A stretch of 64,000 nucleotides of DNA, from assembly GCF_900109175.1 (NCBI RefSeq), contig NZ_FNZE01000015.1, positions 1-64,000 on the forward strand, read 5' to 3'. The notes beneath the pieces are model-generated. The model worked only from the letters and a program-made list of their open reading frames with translations. It searched no databases and had not been told where the DNA came from. Positions 11,230-21,234 of this stretch are shown piece by piece. The translations under genes were made by a program, and so were the position numbers. This stretch comes from Pseudomonas linyingensis (GTDB lineage: Bacteria > Pseudomonadota > Gammaproteobacteria > Pseudomonadales > Pseudomonadaceae). Numbering within the stretch: position 1 is the stretch's first letter; the number at the start of each line of letters is the position of its first letter.

Positions 11230-12135
11230 ATGACCGTGCAGTTTCCCACCATTGCCGACTGCGTCGGCAACACCCCGCTGGTGCGCCTGCAGCGCCTGCC
11301 GGGCGAAACCTCCAACACCTTGCTGGTCAAGCTGGAGGGCAACAATCCGGCCGGCTCGGTGAAGGATCGGCCGGCGCTGTCGATGATCAGCCACGCCGAA
11401 CTGCGCGGCGACATCCGCCCCGGCGATACGCTGATCGAGGCCACCTCCGGCAACACCGGCATCGCCCTGGCCATGGCCGCGGCGATCAAGGGCTACAAGA
11501 TGGTCCTGATCATGCCGGACAACATGAGCGCCGAGCGCAAGGCGGCGATGAGCGCCTACGGCGCCGAGCTGGTGCTGGTGAGCAAGGCCGAGGGTATGGA
11601 GGGCGCTCGTGACCTGGCGCTGCAGATGCAGAGCGAAGGGCGCGGCAAGGTGCTCGACCAGTTCAGCAACCTGGACAACCCGCTGGCCCACTACGAGAGC
11701 ACCGGCCCGGAGATCTGGCGGCAGACCCAGGCCACCATCACCCACTTCATCAGTTCCATGGGTACCACCGGCACCATCATGGGCGTGTCGCGCTACCTCA
11801 AGGAGCAGAATCCAGCGGTGCAGATCGTTGGCCTGCAGCCGCAGGAAGGCTCGGCGATTCCCGGCATCCGCCGCTGGCCGCAGGAATACCTGCCGAAGAT
11901 CTTCGATGCCAGCCGGGTCGACCGGGTGATCGACATGGCGCAGAGCGAGGCCGAGGAGGTCATGCGCCGTCTGGCCCGCGAGGAAGGCATCTTCTGCGGC
12001 GTCTCCTCCGGCGGCTCGGTGGCCGCCATGCTGCGCCTGTCGCGCGAGGTGGAGAACGCGGTGATGGTGGCGATCATCTGCGACCGCGGCGACCGCTACC
12101 TGTCCACGGGGGTCTACGACGCCCCGCGGGCCTGA
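11230..12135 (+). CDS. cysM: Cysteine synthase B (O-acetylserine/thiosulfate sulfhydrylase)
   Basis: 301 residues. PLP-dependent synthesis of cysteine or S-sulfocysteine from O-acetylserine and sulfide or thiosulfate, in the cytoplasm. The PLP lysine is Lys45 in AGSVKDRPA; the PLP-phosphate and substrate loop TSGNTG and the later GVSSGG are present. The RRWPQEYLP stretch and the length fit the CysM branch rather than CysK. ATG at 11230 is used; the region upstream of it is the gacS-cysM intergenic space. It is followed 84 bp later by rlmD in the same direction. Confidence 0.93.
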   Translation: MTVQFPTIADCVGNTPLVRLQRLPGETSNTLLVKLEGNNPAGSVKDRPALSMISHAELRGDIRPGDTLIEATSGNTGIALAMAAAIKGYKMVLIMPDNMSAERKAAMSAYGAELVLVSKAEGMEGARDLALQMQSEGRGKVLDQFSNLDNPLAHYESTGPEIWRQTQATITHFISSMGTTGTIMGVSRYLKEQNPAVQIVGLQPQEGSAIPGIRRWPQEYLPKIFDASRVDRVIDMAQSEAEEVMRRLAREEGIFCGVSSGGSVAAMLRLSREVENAVMVAIICDRGDRYLSTGVYDAPRA

Positions 12136-12219
12136 TCGCCGGCTCGCGCGAGCGTGGGTCGACGCTGAACGTTTTCTCCGGCGCGCCTGGCGCGCCCTAC
12201 ACTATTTGCAGGTTGCCTG

Positions 12220-13584
12220 ATGGCCAAACGCAACACGGGGCTGCGCTTCCAGCCGAGCGGCGGTTCACGCGCCGTACAACTGCCGGTCGGCAAGAAGCAG
12301 CGCCTTGCCATCGAGCGGGTGGCCCACGACGGTCGCGGCATTGCCCATGAAGGCGGACGCACCTGGTTCGTCGCCGGGGCGCTGGCCGGCGAGCAGGTCG
12401 AGGCGCGGGTGCTGGCCGCGCGCAGCCAGGTGGTGGATGCGCGGGTCGAGCGGGTGCTCGAGGCCAGTCCTCTGCGCCGTGTTGCGCCCTGTGCGCTGGC
12501 CGGGCGCTGTGGTGGCTGCACCCTGCAGCATCTGCCGCATGGCGAGCAGGTTGCCCTGAAACAGCGCAGCCTGGCCGAGCAGCTGCACCGTCTGGCCGCG
12601 CTGGAGCCGCAGGAATGGGCGCCGCCGCTGCTCGGTCCGGAGTTCGGCTACCGGCGCCGGGCGCGCATTGCGGTGCGCTGGGAGGCGAAAAGCCGGCAGC
12701 TGGAGGTGGGTTTTCGTGCGACGGCAAGTCAGGCGATAGTCGATCTGGACCAGTGCCCGGTGCTGGTCCAGGCTTTGCAACCACTGCTCGTCGCCCTGCC
12801 GGACGTGCTGCGCCGCCTGCGCAAGCCGCAGGCCATCGGCCATGCCGAGCTGTTCCATGGCACCGCCAGCGCGCTGCTGGTGCGCCATACCCAGCCGTTG
12901 CCGGAGGAAGATCGCCAGTTGCTGCGCACCTTCTGCAGCGAGCACGGCGCCCAGTTGTGGTGGCAGGGCGAGGGCGAACCGCAGGCGGACGATCCGGCGC
13001 AGGCGCTGGGTTACCGATTGGATGCCTATGGCCTGACCCTGGCCTGGCGGCCGGGGGATTTCGTCCAGGTCAATGCGCCGGTCAATGACCTGATGCTGGC
13101 GCAGGCACTGGACTGGCTGGCGCCGCAGGCGGGCGAGCGGGTGCTGGATCTGTTCTGCGGTCTGGGCAATTTCGCCCTGCCGCTGGCGCAGCGGGCGGCC
13201 GAAGTGGTCGGCGTGGAGGGTGTGCAGGCGATGGTCGAACGTGCGACGGCCAATGCCGCGGCCAACGGCTTGGGCAATGCGCACTTTTATCGAGCGGACC
13301 TGTCTCAGCCATTGGCTGAGGCGGCCTGGGCCAAAGGTGGCTTCGCCACCGTGCTGCTGGACCCGCCGCGCGACGGTGCGGCGGCGGTGGTCGGCCAGCT
13401 GCGCAGCCTCGGCGCGCGGCGGGTGCTCTATGTGTCGTGCAACCCGGTCACCCTGGCGCGCGACGCGGCCCTGCTGGTGCAGCAGGGCTACCGGCTGAAA
13501 CGCGCCGGTATTCTCGACATGTTCCCGCAGACGGCGCATGTCGAGGCGATGGCATTGTTCGAAGCGGATGCGGAGCGTCCGTAA
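12220..13584 (+). CDS. rlmD: 23S rRNA (uracil-1939-C5)-methyltransferase RlmD
   Basis: 454 residues. SAM-dependent methylation of U1939 in 23S rRNA. An N-terminal TRAM domain (about 15-80) is followed by the [4Fe-4S] cysteines (Cys91, Cys97 and Cys100 in [10 protein letters not shown], and the Cys of LDQCPVL). The Rossmann SAM motif is [14 protein letters not shown], the DPPRDG motif is intact, and the catalytic Cys lies in [12 protein letters not shown]. Full length with no anomaly. It stands between cysM and relA, as in other pseudomonads. Confidence 0.94.
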   Translation: MAKRNTGLRFQPSGGSRAVQLPVGKKQRLAIERVAHDGRGIAHEGGRTWFVAGALAGEQVEARVLAARSQVVDARVERVLEASPLRRVAPCALAGRCGGCTLQHLPHGEQVALKQRSLAEQLHRLAALEPQEWAPPLLGPEFGYRRRARIAVRWEAKSRQLEVGFRATASQAIVDLDQCPVLVQALQPLLVALPDVLRRLRKPQAIGHAELFHGTASALLVRHTQPLPEEDRQLLRTFCSEHGAQLWWQGEGEPQADDPAQALGYRLDAYGLTLAWRPGDFVQVNAPVNDLMLAQALDWLAPQAGERVLDLFCGLGNFALPLAQRAAEVVGVEGVQAMVERATANAAANGLGNAHFYRADLSQPLAEAAWAKGGFATVLLDPPRDGAAAVVGQLRSLGARRVLYVSCNPVTLARDAALLVQQGYRLKRAGILDMFPQTAHVEAMALFEADAERP

Positions 13585-13738
13585 CGGGTCGCTGGAGAAG
13601 AGGACGCGCGCAGAGCCGTCGCTGCTCCACGACCTGCCAATGGACCGGCCCACAGAAGGTCGGCGCAATCAGGGCCTGCAGGTGGCCCTGGACCCAGCGT
13701 GACGTGTGTCGCGCGGTGGCAGGAAAGGTAAAAAGACG

Positions 13739-15985
13739 ATGGTACAGGTAAGAGCGCAACAGCCGGTCAATACCGACGGCAGCATCAACCTCGAGGCCTG
13801 GCTGGATCACGTCCTCGGCGTCGATCCGGCCCTGGATCGCGACAGTTTGCGCAAGGCCTGCGAGTTCGCCCGCGAGGCCGAGCAGCAGGCGATCGCCGTC
13901 CAGCACATCTGGGCCGAAGGCACGTCCAGTTTCCGCACCGGCCTGGAGATCGCGGAGATTCTCGCCGATCTGCGCCTCGACCAGGAGTCGCTGGTCGCCG
14001 CGGTGCTCTACCGTGCGGTGCGCGAGGGCAAGGCCAAGCTGGAGGCGGTGGAGAAGCACTTCGGCGCGCCGGTGGCCAAGCTGATCGAAGGCGTGCTGCG
14101 CATGGCGGCGATCAGCGCCAGCCTCAACCCGCGCCAGTCGCTGGTCCTCGGCACCCAGGCGCAGGTCGAGAACCTGCGCAAGATGCTGGTGGCGATGATC
14201 GACGACGTGCGCGTGGCGCTGATCAAGCTGGCCGAGCGCACCTGCGCGATCCGCGCGGTGAAGAACACCGACGACGACAAGCGCTACCGGGTGGCCCGCG
14301 AGGTGTTCGACATCTACGCGCCGCTGGCCCATCGTCTCGGCATCGGCCACATCAAGTGGGAACTCGAGGACCTGTCGTTCCGCTACCTGCAGCCCGATCA
14401 GTACAAGCAGATCGCCAAGCTGCTGCACGAGCGGCGCCTCGACCGCGAGCAGTACATCAACAAGGTGATGCAGCAGCTGCGCGAGGAGCTGACCGCCACC
14501 GGGGTCGAGGCCGACATCAGCGGCCGGGCCAAACACATCTACTCGATCTGGCGCAAGATGCAGCGCAAGGGTCTGGAGTTCAGCCAGATCTACGACGTGC
14601 GCGCGGTGCGCGTGCTGGTGCCGGAGGTGCGCGACTGCTACACCGCCCTCGGTATCGTGCACACCCTGTGGCGGCACATTCCCAAGGAGTTCGACGACTA
14701 CATCGCCAATCCCAAGGAAAACGGCTACCGCTCGCTGCACACCGCGGTGCTCGGCCCCGAGGGCAAGGTGCTGGAGGTGCAGATCCGCACCCACGCCATG
14801 CACGAGGAGGCCGAGCTGGGCGTGTGCGCGCACTGGCTGTACAAGGGCACCGACGTCAAGTCCGGCTCCAGCCACTATGAAGAGAAGATCGCCTGGCTGC
14901 GCCAGGTGCTCGAGTGGCACGAGGAACTCGGCGACATCGGCGGCCTGGCCGAGCAGCTGCGCGTCGACATCGAGCCCGACCGGGTCTACGTGTTCACCCC
15001 CGACGGCCATGCCATCGACCTGCCCACCGGCGCCACGCCGCTGGACTTCGCCTACCGCGTGCACACCGAGATCGGTCACAACTGCCGCGGCGCCAAGGTC
15101 AACGGGCGCATCGTGCCGCTCAGCTACAGCCTGCAGACCGGCGAGCAGGTGGAAATCATCACCGGCAAGCACGGCTCGCCGAGCCGCGACTGGCTCAACC
15201 CCAACCTCGGCTACGTGACCACCTCGCGGGCGCGGGCGAAGATCGTCCACTGGTTCAAGCTGCAGGCGCGCGACCAGAACGTGATTGCCGGCAAGAACTA
15301 CCTCGAGCGCGAGCTGAACCGCCTGGCGCTGCAGGGCGTCGACTTCGAGCGTCTGGCCGAGAAATGCAACCTGAAGGCCGCCGAGGACCTGTTCGCCGCC
15401 CTCGGTGCCGGTGACCTGCGCCTGGCCCAGGTGGTCAATGCCGCCCAGCAGCTGGTCGAGCCCGAGCGCGACTTCGACCAGCTCGAACTGCTGCCGCGCC
15501 GCGCCGCCAGCGGGCGCAGCGGCGGGCGCGACGAGATCCAGATCCTCGGCGTCGGCAACCTGCTCACCCAGATGGCCGGCTGCTGCCAGCCGGTGCCGGG
15601 CGAGCCGATCGTCGGCTACATCACCCAGGGCCGCGGAGTGAGCATCCATCGCCAGGACTGCCCGATGGCCCTGCAGCAGACCGAGCGCGAGCCCGAGCGG
15701 ATGATCCAGGTCAGCTGGGGCCAGGCACCGGCGAAGACCTACCCGGTGGATATCCAGATCCGCGCCTACGACCGCTCCGGTCTGCTGCGCGACGTGTCGC
15801 AGATGCTGCTCAACGAGAAGATCAACGTGCTGGCGGTCAACACCCAGTCGGACAAGAACGACAACACCGCCAACATGCATCTGACCATCGAGATCCCCGG
15901 CATGGAGGCGCTCGGCCGCCTGCTGGCGCGCATCTCGCAGTTGCCCAACATCATCGAAGCGCGGCGCAGCCGCTCGGGAGTCTGA
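13739..15985 (+). CDS. relA: RelA, ribosome-associated (p)ppGpp synthetase
   Basis: 748 residues. Makes pppGpp/ppGpp from GTP/GDP plus ATP when uncharged tRNA occupies the ribosome. The N-terminal hydrolase-like domain (~60-150) is degenerate: the His-Asp pair expected in SpoT is replaced (VLYRAVREGK), so it should be synthetase-only. The synthetase domain (~275-370) contains YDVRAVRVLV and NGYRSLHTAV. TGS (~416-477, VYVFTPDG), a Cys/His zinc-finger domain (~600-645, GCCQPVPG, HRQDCP) and a C-terminal ACT domain (~664-748) follow. ATG at 13739 has GGAAAGG upstream. The mazG start codon follows after one base, implying co-translation. Confidence 0.95.
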   Translation: MVQVRAQQPVNTDGSINLEAWLDHVLGVDPALDRDSLRKACEFAREAEQQAIAVQHIWAEGTSSFRTGLEIAEILADLRLDQESLVAAVLYRAVREGKAKLEAVEKHFGAPVAKLIEGVLRMAAISASLNPRQSLVLGTQAQVENLRKMLVAMIDDVRVALIKLAERTCAIRAVKNTDDDKRYRVAREVFDIYAPLAHRLGIGHIKWELEDLSFRYLQPDQYKQIAKLLHERRLDREQYINKVMQQLREELTATGVEADISGRAKHIYSIWRKMQRKGLEFSQIYDVRAVRVLVPEVRDCYTALGIVHTLWRHIPKEFDDYIANPKENGYRSLHTAVLGPEGKVLEVQIRTHAMHEEAELGVCAHWLYKGTDVKSGSSHYEEKIAWLRQVLEWHEELGDIGGLAEQLRVDIEPDRVYVFTPDGHAIDLPTGATPLDFAYRVHTEIGHNCRGAKVNGRIVPLSYSLQTGEQVEIITGKHGSPSRDWLNPNLGYVTTSRARAKIVHWFKLQARDQNVIAGKNYLERELNRLALQGVDFERLAEKCNLKAAEDLFAALGAGDLRLAQVVNAAQQLVEPERDFDQLELLPRRAASGRSGGRDEIQILGVGNLLTQMAGCCQPVPGEPIVGYITQGRGVSIHRQDCPMALQQTEREPERMIQVSWGQAPAKTYPVDIQIRAYDRSGLLRDVSQMLLNEKINVLAVNTQSDKNDNTANMHLTIEIPGMEALGRLLARISQLPNIIEARRSRSGV

Positions 15986-15986
15986 G

Positions 15987-16826
15987 GTGGCGACGTACCA
16001 ACTGGACGACCTGCTGCACCTGATGGCTCGCCTGCGCGACCCGCAGCACGGCTGCCCGTGGGACCTCCAGCAGGACTATGCGAGCATCGTCCCGCATACC
16101 CTCGAGGAGGCCTACGAGGTGGCCGACGCCATCGAGCGCGGCGACTTCGCCCACCTGCCGGGCGAGCTCGGCGACCTGCTGTTCCAGGTGGTTTACTACA
16201 GCCAGCTGGGCCGCGAGGAGGGCCGCTTCGACTTCGCCGCGGTGGTCGACGGCATCACCGCCAAGCTGATCCGTCGCCATCCCCACGTATTTCCCGACGG
16301 CGACCTGTATGGCGCGGCGGATCTGCCCAAGCTCGATGAGGCAGCGATCAAGCGGCGCTGGGAGGAGATCAAGGCCGAGGAGCGCGCCGCCAAGGCGCCG
16401 GCGCCGCAGCAGCTGTCGCTGCTCGACGACATTCCCCACGCCCTGCCGGCGTTGTCGCGGGCGGCCAAGCTGCAGAAGCGCGCGGCCCAGGTCGGTTTCG
16501 ATTGGCCGGCGCCGCTACCGGTGCTGGACAAGCTGCAGGAGGAGCTCGACGAGGTTCTCGAGGCCATGGCCGAGGGCGACCAGGAGCACATCGCCGAGGA
16601 AGTCGGCGACCTGCTGTTCGTCGCGGTGAACCTGGCCCGCCATCTCAAGGTCGAGCCGGAGGCGGCGCTGCGCGCGGCGAATCAGAAGTTCGAGCGCCGT
16701 TTCCAGTTCATCGAACAGGCCTTGCGCGCAGACAGCCGACGCATGGAAGATTGCACCCTCGAACAGCTGGACGCCCTGTGGGGCGAGGCCAAGCGTGAGG
16801 AGCGGGAAGGGCCCGCCTGCGGTTAG
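15987..16826 (+). CDS. mazG: MazG nucleoside triphosphate pyrophosphohydrolase
   Basis: 279 residues from GTG at 15987, one base after the relA stop. Two MazG domains are visible, each with the acidic helix pattern: HGCPWDLQQ with EEAYEVADAIE and ELGDLLFQVVY in the first, and EELDEVLEAMAEGD with EEVGDLLFVAVNL in the second. The enzyme hydrolyses NTPs to NMP plus PPi. In E. coli it is encoded beside relA and lowers ppGpp levels, so the tight relA-mazG spacing links making and limiting the alarmone. The end is followed 81 bp later by the DUF2058 gene. Confidence 0.94.
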   Translation: MATYQLDDLLHLMARLRDPQHGCPWDLQQDYASIVPHTLEEAYEVADAIERGDFAHLPGELGDLLFQVVYYSQLGREEGRFDFAAVVDGITAKLIRRHPHVFPDGDLYGAADLPKLDEAAIKRRWEEIKAEERAAKAPAPQQLSLLDDIPHALPALSRAAKLQKRAAQVGFDWPAPLPVLDKLQEELDEVLEAMAEGDQEHIAEEVGDLLFVAVNLARHLKVEPEAALRAANQKFERRFQFIEQALRADSRRMEDCTLEQLDALWGEAKREEREGPACG

Positions 16827-16907
16827 TCGTTCCTCATTCAGATCATTCCCGGCATGGCGCCAGGCCGGCGCCATGCCTCGTCAGATTCCTCGGGTACAAG
16901 GTACGTC

Positions 16908-17450
16908 ATGAGTCTTTCCCTACGCGACCAGCTGCTCAAAGCCGGCCTGGTCAACGAGAAGCAGGCCAAGCAGGTCGGCAAGCAGAAGCAGAAACAGCAG
17001 CGCCTGGAGCACAAGGGCCAGCTGGAAAAGGACAATTCGCAGCGCGAGGCCGCGCTCAAGGCGCAGGCGGAAAAACTGGCGCGCGACCAGGAACTCAACC
17101 GCCAGCAGCAGGAAAAGGCCCAGAAGAAGGCGATGGCCGCGCAGGTCAAGCAGCTGATCGAGAGCAGCCGCCTGCCGCGTCTGGCTACCGAGGACTACTA
17201 CAACTTCGTCGACGAGAAGAAGGTCAAGCGCATCGCGGTCAACCCGATGCTGCGCGACAAGCTCAGCCGCGGCACCTTGGCCATCGTGCGCCTGGAAGGC
17301 AAGTACGAGCTGATCCCGCGCGAGGCGGCGCTGAAGGTGCAGGAGCGTGAACCACAGCGCATCATCCTGCTCAACATCGCCAGCGAAGTGCCGGACGACG
17401 AGGATGATCCGTACAAGGACTATGTGGTTCCCGACGATCTCATGTGGTGA
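16908..17450 (+). CDS. DUF2058 family protein (YaiL-like)
   Basis: 180 residues. Residues ~15-85 are extremely rich in Gln, Lys and Glu and should form one long charged helix or coiled coil. The C-terminal part (RLATEDYYNFVDEKKVKRIAV and onwards) is the compact DUF2058 domain, ending in an acidic tail (DDEDDPYKDY). No signal peptide. E. coli YaiL is the better known relative; its exact role is unclear, possibly ribosome- or nucleoprotein-associated. ATG at 16908 was chosen over an upstream in-frame extension that has no ribosome-binding site and a different composition. A strong hairpin terminator follows at 17471. Confidence 0.88.
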   Translation: MSLSLRDQLLKAGLVNEKQAKQVGKQKQKQQRLEHKGQLEKDNSQREAALKAQAEKLARDQELNRQQQEKAQKKAMAAQVKQLIESSRLPRLATEDYYNFVDEKKVKRIAVNPMLRDKLSRGTLAIVRLEGKYELIPREAALKVQEREPQRIILLNIASEVPDDEDDPYKDYVVPDDLMW

Positions 17451-17470
17451 TCCAGGCTTCGGCAGAATGT

Positions 17471-17498
17471 AAAACGCCCGGCGAATGCCGGGCGTTTT
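17471..17498. terminator. Bidirectional terminator between convergent genes
   Basis: A perfect 12-bp stem (17471-17482 with 17487-17498) and a 4-nt loop, with A4 before and T4 after, so it can stop transcripts from both the DUF2058 gene and the DUF3108 gene. Confidence 0.88.
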
Positions 17499-17513
17499 CA
17501 GGTGCGGGCAGGC

Positions 17514-18224
17514 TTACTTGCCCTGCACGGCGCGGCCGTCGACCGCGCCCTGCTTGAGCATGATGCGGTATTCCTTGCCGTCCTTTTCCACCTGGTGCAG
17601 GCGCACCAGCAGATGGCCCCAGTCCTTGGCGAACCACAGCACGGTCTGGCGGTTGGACTTGGTGGGGTCGCGCACGCGCTCGACCTTGATCGCGTCGATC
17701 TGGCCGGCTTCGGTCGGCACCGTCTCTTCGCCGAGCACCCGGAAGTCGTAGGTTTCGATCTCGTCGCCGTCGAGTACCTGGTAGCTCATGCTCTGCTTAC
17801 CGGCGGCGACATCTTCCTGCAGCGCCAGCTGGTAGGTCGACTTGTCGAGCAGGCCGCTCTTCAGCACCAGCTTGACCGGGTGGTCGCGGTCGTGGCCGGT
17901 GATCAGCTTGTTCTGCCAGTCGAAGTCGTGGGCGATGCTCTTGCTCTTGCCCAGGCCGCTGCGCTCGAAGCGGTAGCTCAGCGGCACGAAGCGCTGGCCG
18001 ACATGATTGAAGCGACTTTCCTCGCTGATGCCGGCCACCAGCATCGACGCCTTGAACAGCAGCTTCCAGCTGCCGTCGGCGGCCTGCTCCAGCTGCCGTT
18101 CGGCGCTGCCGCTGACCGGCACCTGCTGCCAGTCGGCGGTGTACTGGGCGGTGAAGGGTTCCAGAGCCAGGGCGCTGGCGGGCAGGCCGAACAGGGCGAG
18201 GGCAAGCGTTAATGCACGACGCAT
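17514..18224 (-). CDS. DUF3108 periplasmic protein
   Basis: 236 residues with a clear signal peptide (MRRALTLALALFGLPASALA). The mature part is beta-rich with the DUF3108 pattern (FTAQYTADW near the start, LVLKSGLLDKSTYQLAL in the middle, a VLWFAKDWGHLLVRLHQVEKDGKEY end). Function unknown; a periplasmic beta-barrel or lipid-binding fold is possible. It starts 41 bp after purN on the same strand and is probably the last gene of a purM-purN transcript. A bidirectional terminator lies immediately beyond its stop. Confidence 0.85.
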   Translation of the reverse strand: MRRALTLALALFGLPASALALEPFTAQYTADWQQVPVSGSAERQLEQAADGSWKLLFKASMLVAGISEESRFNHVGQRFVPLSYRFERSGLGKSKSIAHDFDWQNKLITGHDRDHPVKLVLKSGLLDKSTYQLALQEDVAAGKQSMSYQVLDGDEIETYDFRVLGEETVPTEAGQIDAIKVERVRDPTKSNRQTVLWFAKDWGHLLVRLHQVEKDGKEYRIMLKQGAVDGRAVQGK

Positions 18225-18265
18225 GGCAAATCTCCTTGGGTTGCGGACGCTTGCCCGACGACGCC

Positions 18266-18927
18266 TCAGTGGCTCAGTGGCAAGTCGCGAATCTGCTGAC
18301 CACTGGCCGGCAGGGGGGTTCCGTCCAGTTCCACACCGCGGCTGGTCAGGCGCAGGCGCCCTTCAGCAAACCAGCGTACCGCCAGCGGATAGATGCGATG
18401 CTCGCCGATCTGCACGCGGCTGGCCAGCGTCTCGGCGCTGTCGCCGGGTTGCACGGGCACCACGGCCTGTACGACCAGCGGTCCGCCGTCGAGTTCCTCG
18501 GTGACGAAGTGCACGCTGCAGCCATGCTCGGCATCCCCCGCCTCCAGCGCGCGCTGGTGGGTGTGCATGCCCTTGTACTTGGGCAGCAGCGACGGATGGA
18601 TGTTGAACAGGCGGCCGGCATAGTGCTGCACGAAGCCCGGGGTGAGGATGCGCATGAAGCCGGCCAGCACCACCAGGTCTGGCTGGTGGGCGTCGATGGC
18701 TTCGATCAGTGCGGCGTCGAAGGCCTCGCGGCCCGCGAACGTCTTGTGATCCAGCACGGCGGTGGCGATCCCGGCATTTTGCGCGCGGGTCAGCCCGTAG
18801 GCATCGGCGCGGTTGGAGATCACCGCGCAGATGCGTGCCGGGTTGTCTTCGCCCAAGCTGTCGATCAGCGCCTGCAGGTTGCTGCCGGAGCCGGAGATCA
18901 GCACCACCACATTGCAGGGCTGGACCA

Positions 18928-18928
<1 letters not shown>
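18266..18928 (-). CDS. purN: Phosphoribosylglycinamide formyltransferase PurN
   Basis: 220 residues. Transfers a formyl group from 10-formyl-tetrahydrofolate to GAR in purine synthesis. Motifs: GSGSNLQALI phosphate-binding loop, the catalytic Asn-His of FNIHPSLLPKYKG, and the GCSVHFVTEELDGGP active-site segment with the catalytic Asp. ATG at 18928 overlaps the purM stop by one base (TGATG), so translation is coupled. An in-frame upstream extension inside purM is rejected. Confidence 0.95.
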
Positions 18929-19986
<1,058 letters not shown>

Positions 19987-20024
19987 AAATCCGGGCCTTT
20001 GAAGGAAGTGCGTGAAAGCGGGCG

Positions 20025-20030
20025 ATTTTA
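20025..20030 (-). promoter_or_regulatory. Possible -10 box of the purM promoter
   Basis: TAAAAT on the minus strand, about 39 bp before the purM start codon. No good -35 hexamer is seen at the right distance. Confidence 0.35.
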
Positions 20031-20151
20031 GCATTCTTGCAAGATAGCGGCCATCACGGGCGGTTGCCGCCGTCCGGACTGCTGTTTAAGGTATAGGCTT
20101 TGTTTATTGCGCGCATTGGCCGCGCGCCTGTCCCCCTGCCGAGATGCCTGC

Positions 20152-21186
20152 ATGCGCCTGATCGCCCGATGGTTTGCCTTCTGCCTGTTGTTCACCACCC
20201 TGTCGGTCACGGCAGCCCAGGTCGAGGGGCTCTTTGAGGTGCGCGAGCCGGTGGCTTCGCAGGATCCGGGCGAGCGGGCCGCGGCCATGGGGCGCGCCCT
20301 GCAGACCCTGGTGGTGCGCCTGACCGGCAAGCGCGAGGCGGCGCAGGACCCGCGCCTGCAGCCGCTGCTGGCCGATCCGCAGCAGCTGGTGCAGCAGTAC
20401 GTCTACGAGGCCGGCACGCCGGTCACCCTGTCGGTGGTGTTCGATCCGGTGCTCACCCAGCGCGCCCTGCGCGAGGCCGGGCTGACCCTGCAGAGTGCCG
20501 AGCGCGCCAGCGTGCTGGCCTGGTGGCTGAACGAGAGCGATGCCGGCAGCAGCCTGGTGGCCGAGGACCAGGAAGGCGCGGCCGACCTGCGTGCGGCGGC
20601 GCAGAACCGCGGGGTGCCGCTGAGCCTGCCGCTGGGCGACCTCAACGAGCAACTGCTGGCCAATGCCGAGACCCTGCGCGGCAGCGATGCCCAGGCGCTG
20701 CAGGACGCTTCCGAACGCTACGCGGCGGATGCCCTGCTGGCCGTGGTGGCGAAGGGCGCCGGCGACGGCTGGCAGGCCGACTGGCAGCTCTGGGTCGCGG
20801 ACGAGCGGGTGTCGGGTTCGAGCAGTGCCGCCAGTCAGGCCGCGCTGGCCGATGCCGTGTTGCTGGATGTCGGCGAGCGCCTGGCGACGCAGTTCGCCAA
20901 GGCCGGCGCCGCGCAGAGTCTGACCCTGGAGGTGCAGGGCAACGATCTGGCGCGCTATGCCAGCCTGCAGCGCCTGCTGGAGCCCTTTGCTCCGCGCCTG
21001 CAGGCGGTGGTCGGCAGCAAGCTGGTCTATCAGGTCAACGCCAGCCCCGATCAGCTGCGTTCCCAGCTGCAGCTCGGCCGCCTGCACGAGGTGCCGGCCG
21101 AGGCCGTCGATGCCCAGGCCACGCCACAGGCTCAGCCGCTGCAGGTGCCGGCGGCAACCGCCAACCGGATGCGCTTCTCCTGGTAA
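20152..21186 (+). CDS. DUF2066 secreted protein
   Basis: 344 residues with an N-terminal signal sequence (MRLIARWFAFCLLFTTLSVTAAQ). The mature part carries the DUF2066 pattern (VEGLFEVREPVASQDPGERA, LQTLVVRLTGKREA, then an ASVLAWWL strand). Function unknown; it should be periplasmic. It is divergent from purM and 48 bp upstream of the AI-2E transporter gene; with hda these three form a likely same-strand unit that I recall being conserved in pseudomonads. The conserved neighbourhood gives no direct clue to its role. Confidence 0.85.
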   Translation: MRLIARWFAFCLLFTTLSVTAAQVEGLFEVREPVASQDPGERAAAMGRALQTLVVRLTGKREAAQDPRLQPLLADPQQLVQQYVYEAGTPVTLSVVFDPVLTQRALREAGLTLQSAERASVLAWWLNESDAGSSLVAEDQEGAADLRAAAQNRGVPLSLPLGDLNEQLLANAETLRGSDAQALQDASERYAADALLAVVAKGAGDGWQADWQLWVADERVSGSSSAASQAALADAVLLDVGERLATQFAKAGAAQSLTLEVQGNDLARYASLQRLLEPFAPRLQAVVGSKLVYQVNASPDQLRSQLQLGRLHEVPAEAVDAQATPQAQPLQVPAATANRMRFSW

Positions 21187-21234
21187 GCCCGCGGCCACCT
21201 GGTGGCTCTTTCATGGATGGAATGGAGTGCGCGC

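Noticed and set aside
13448-15880. Long minus-strand frame opposite relA
   Set aside because: Shadow frame; relA reads as a complete known protein.
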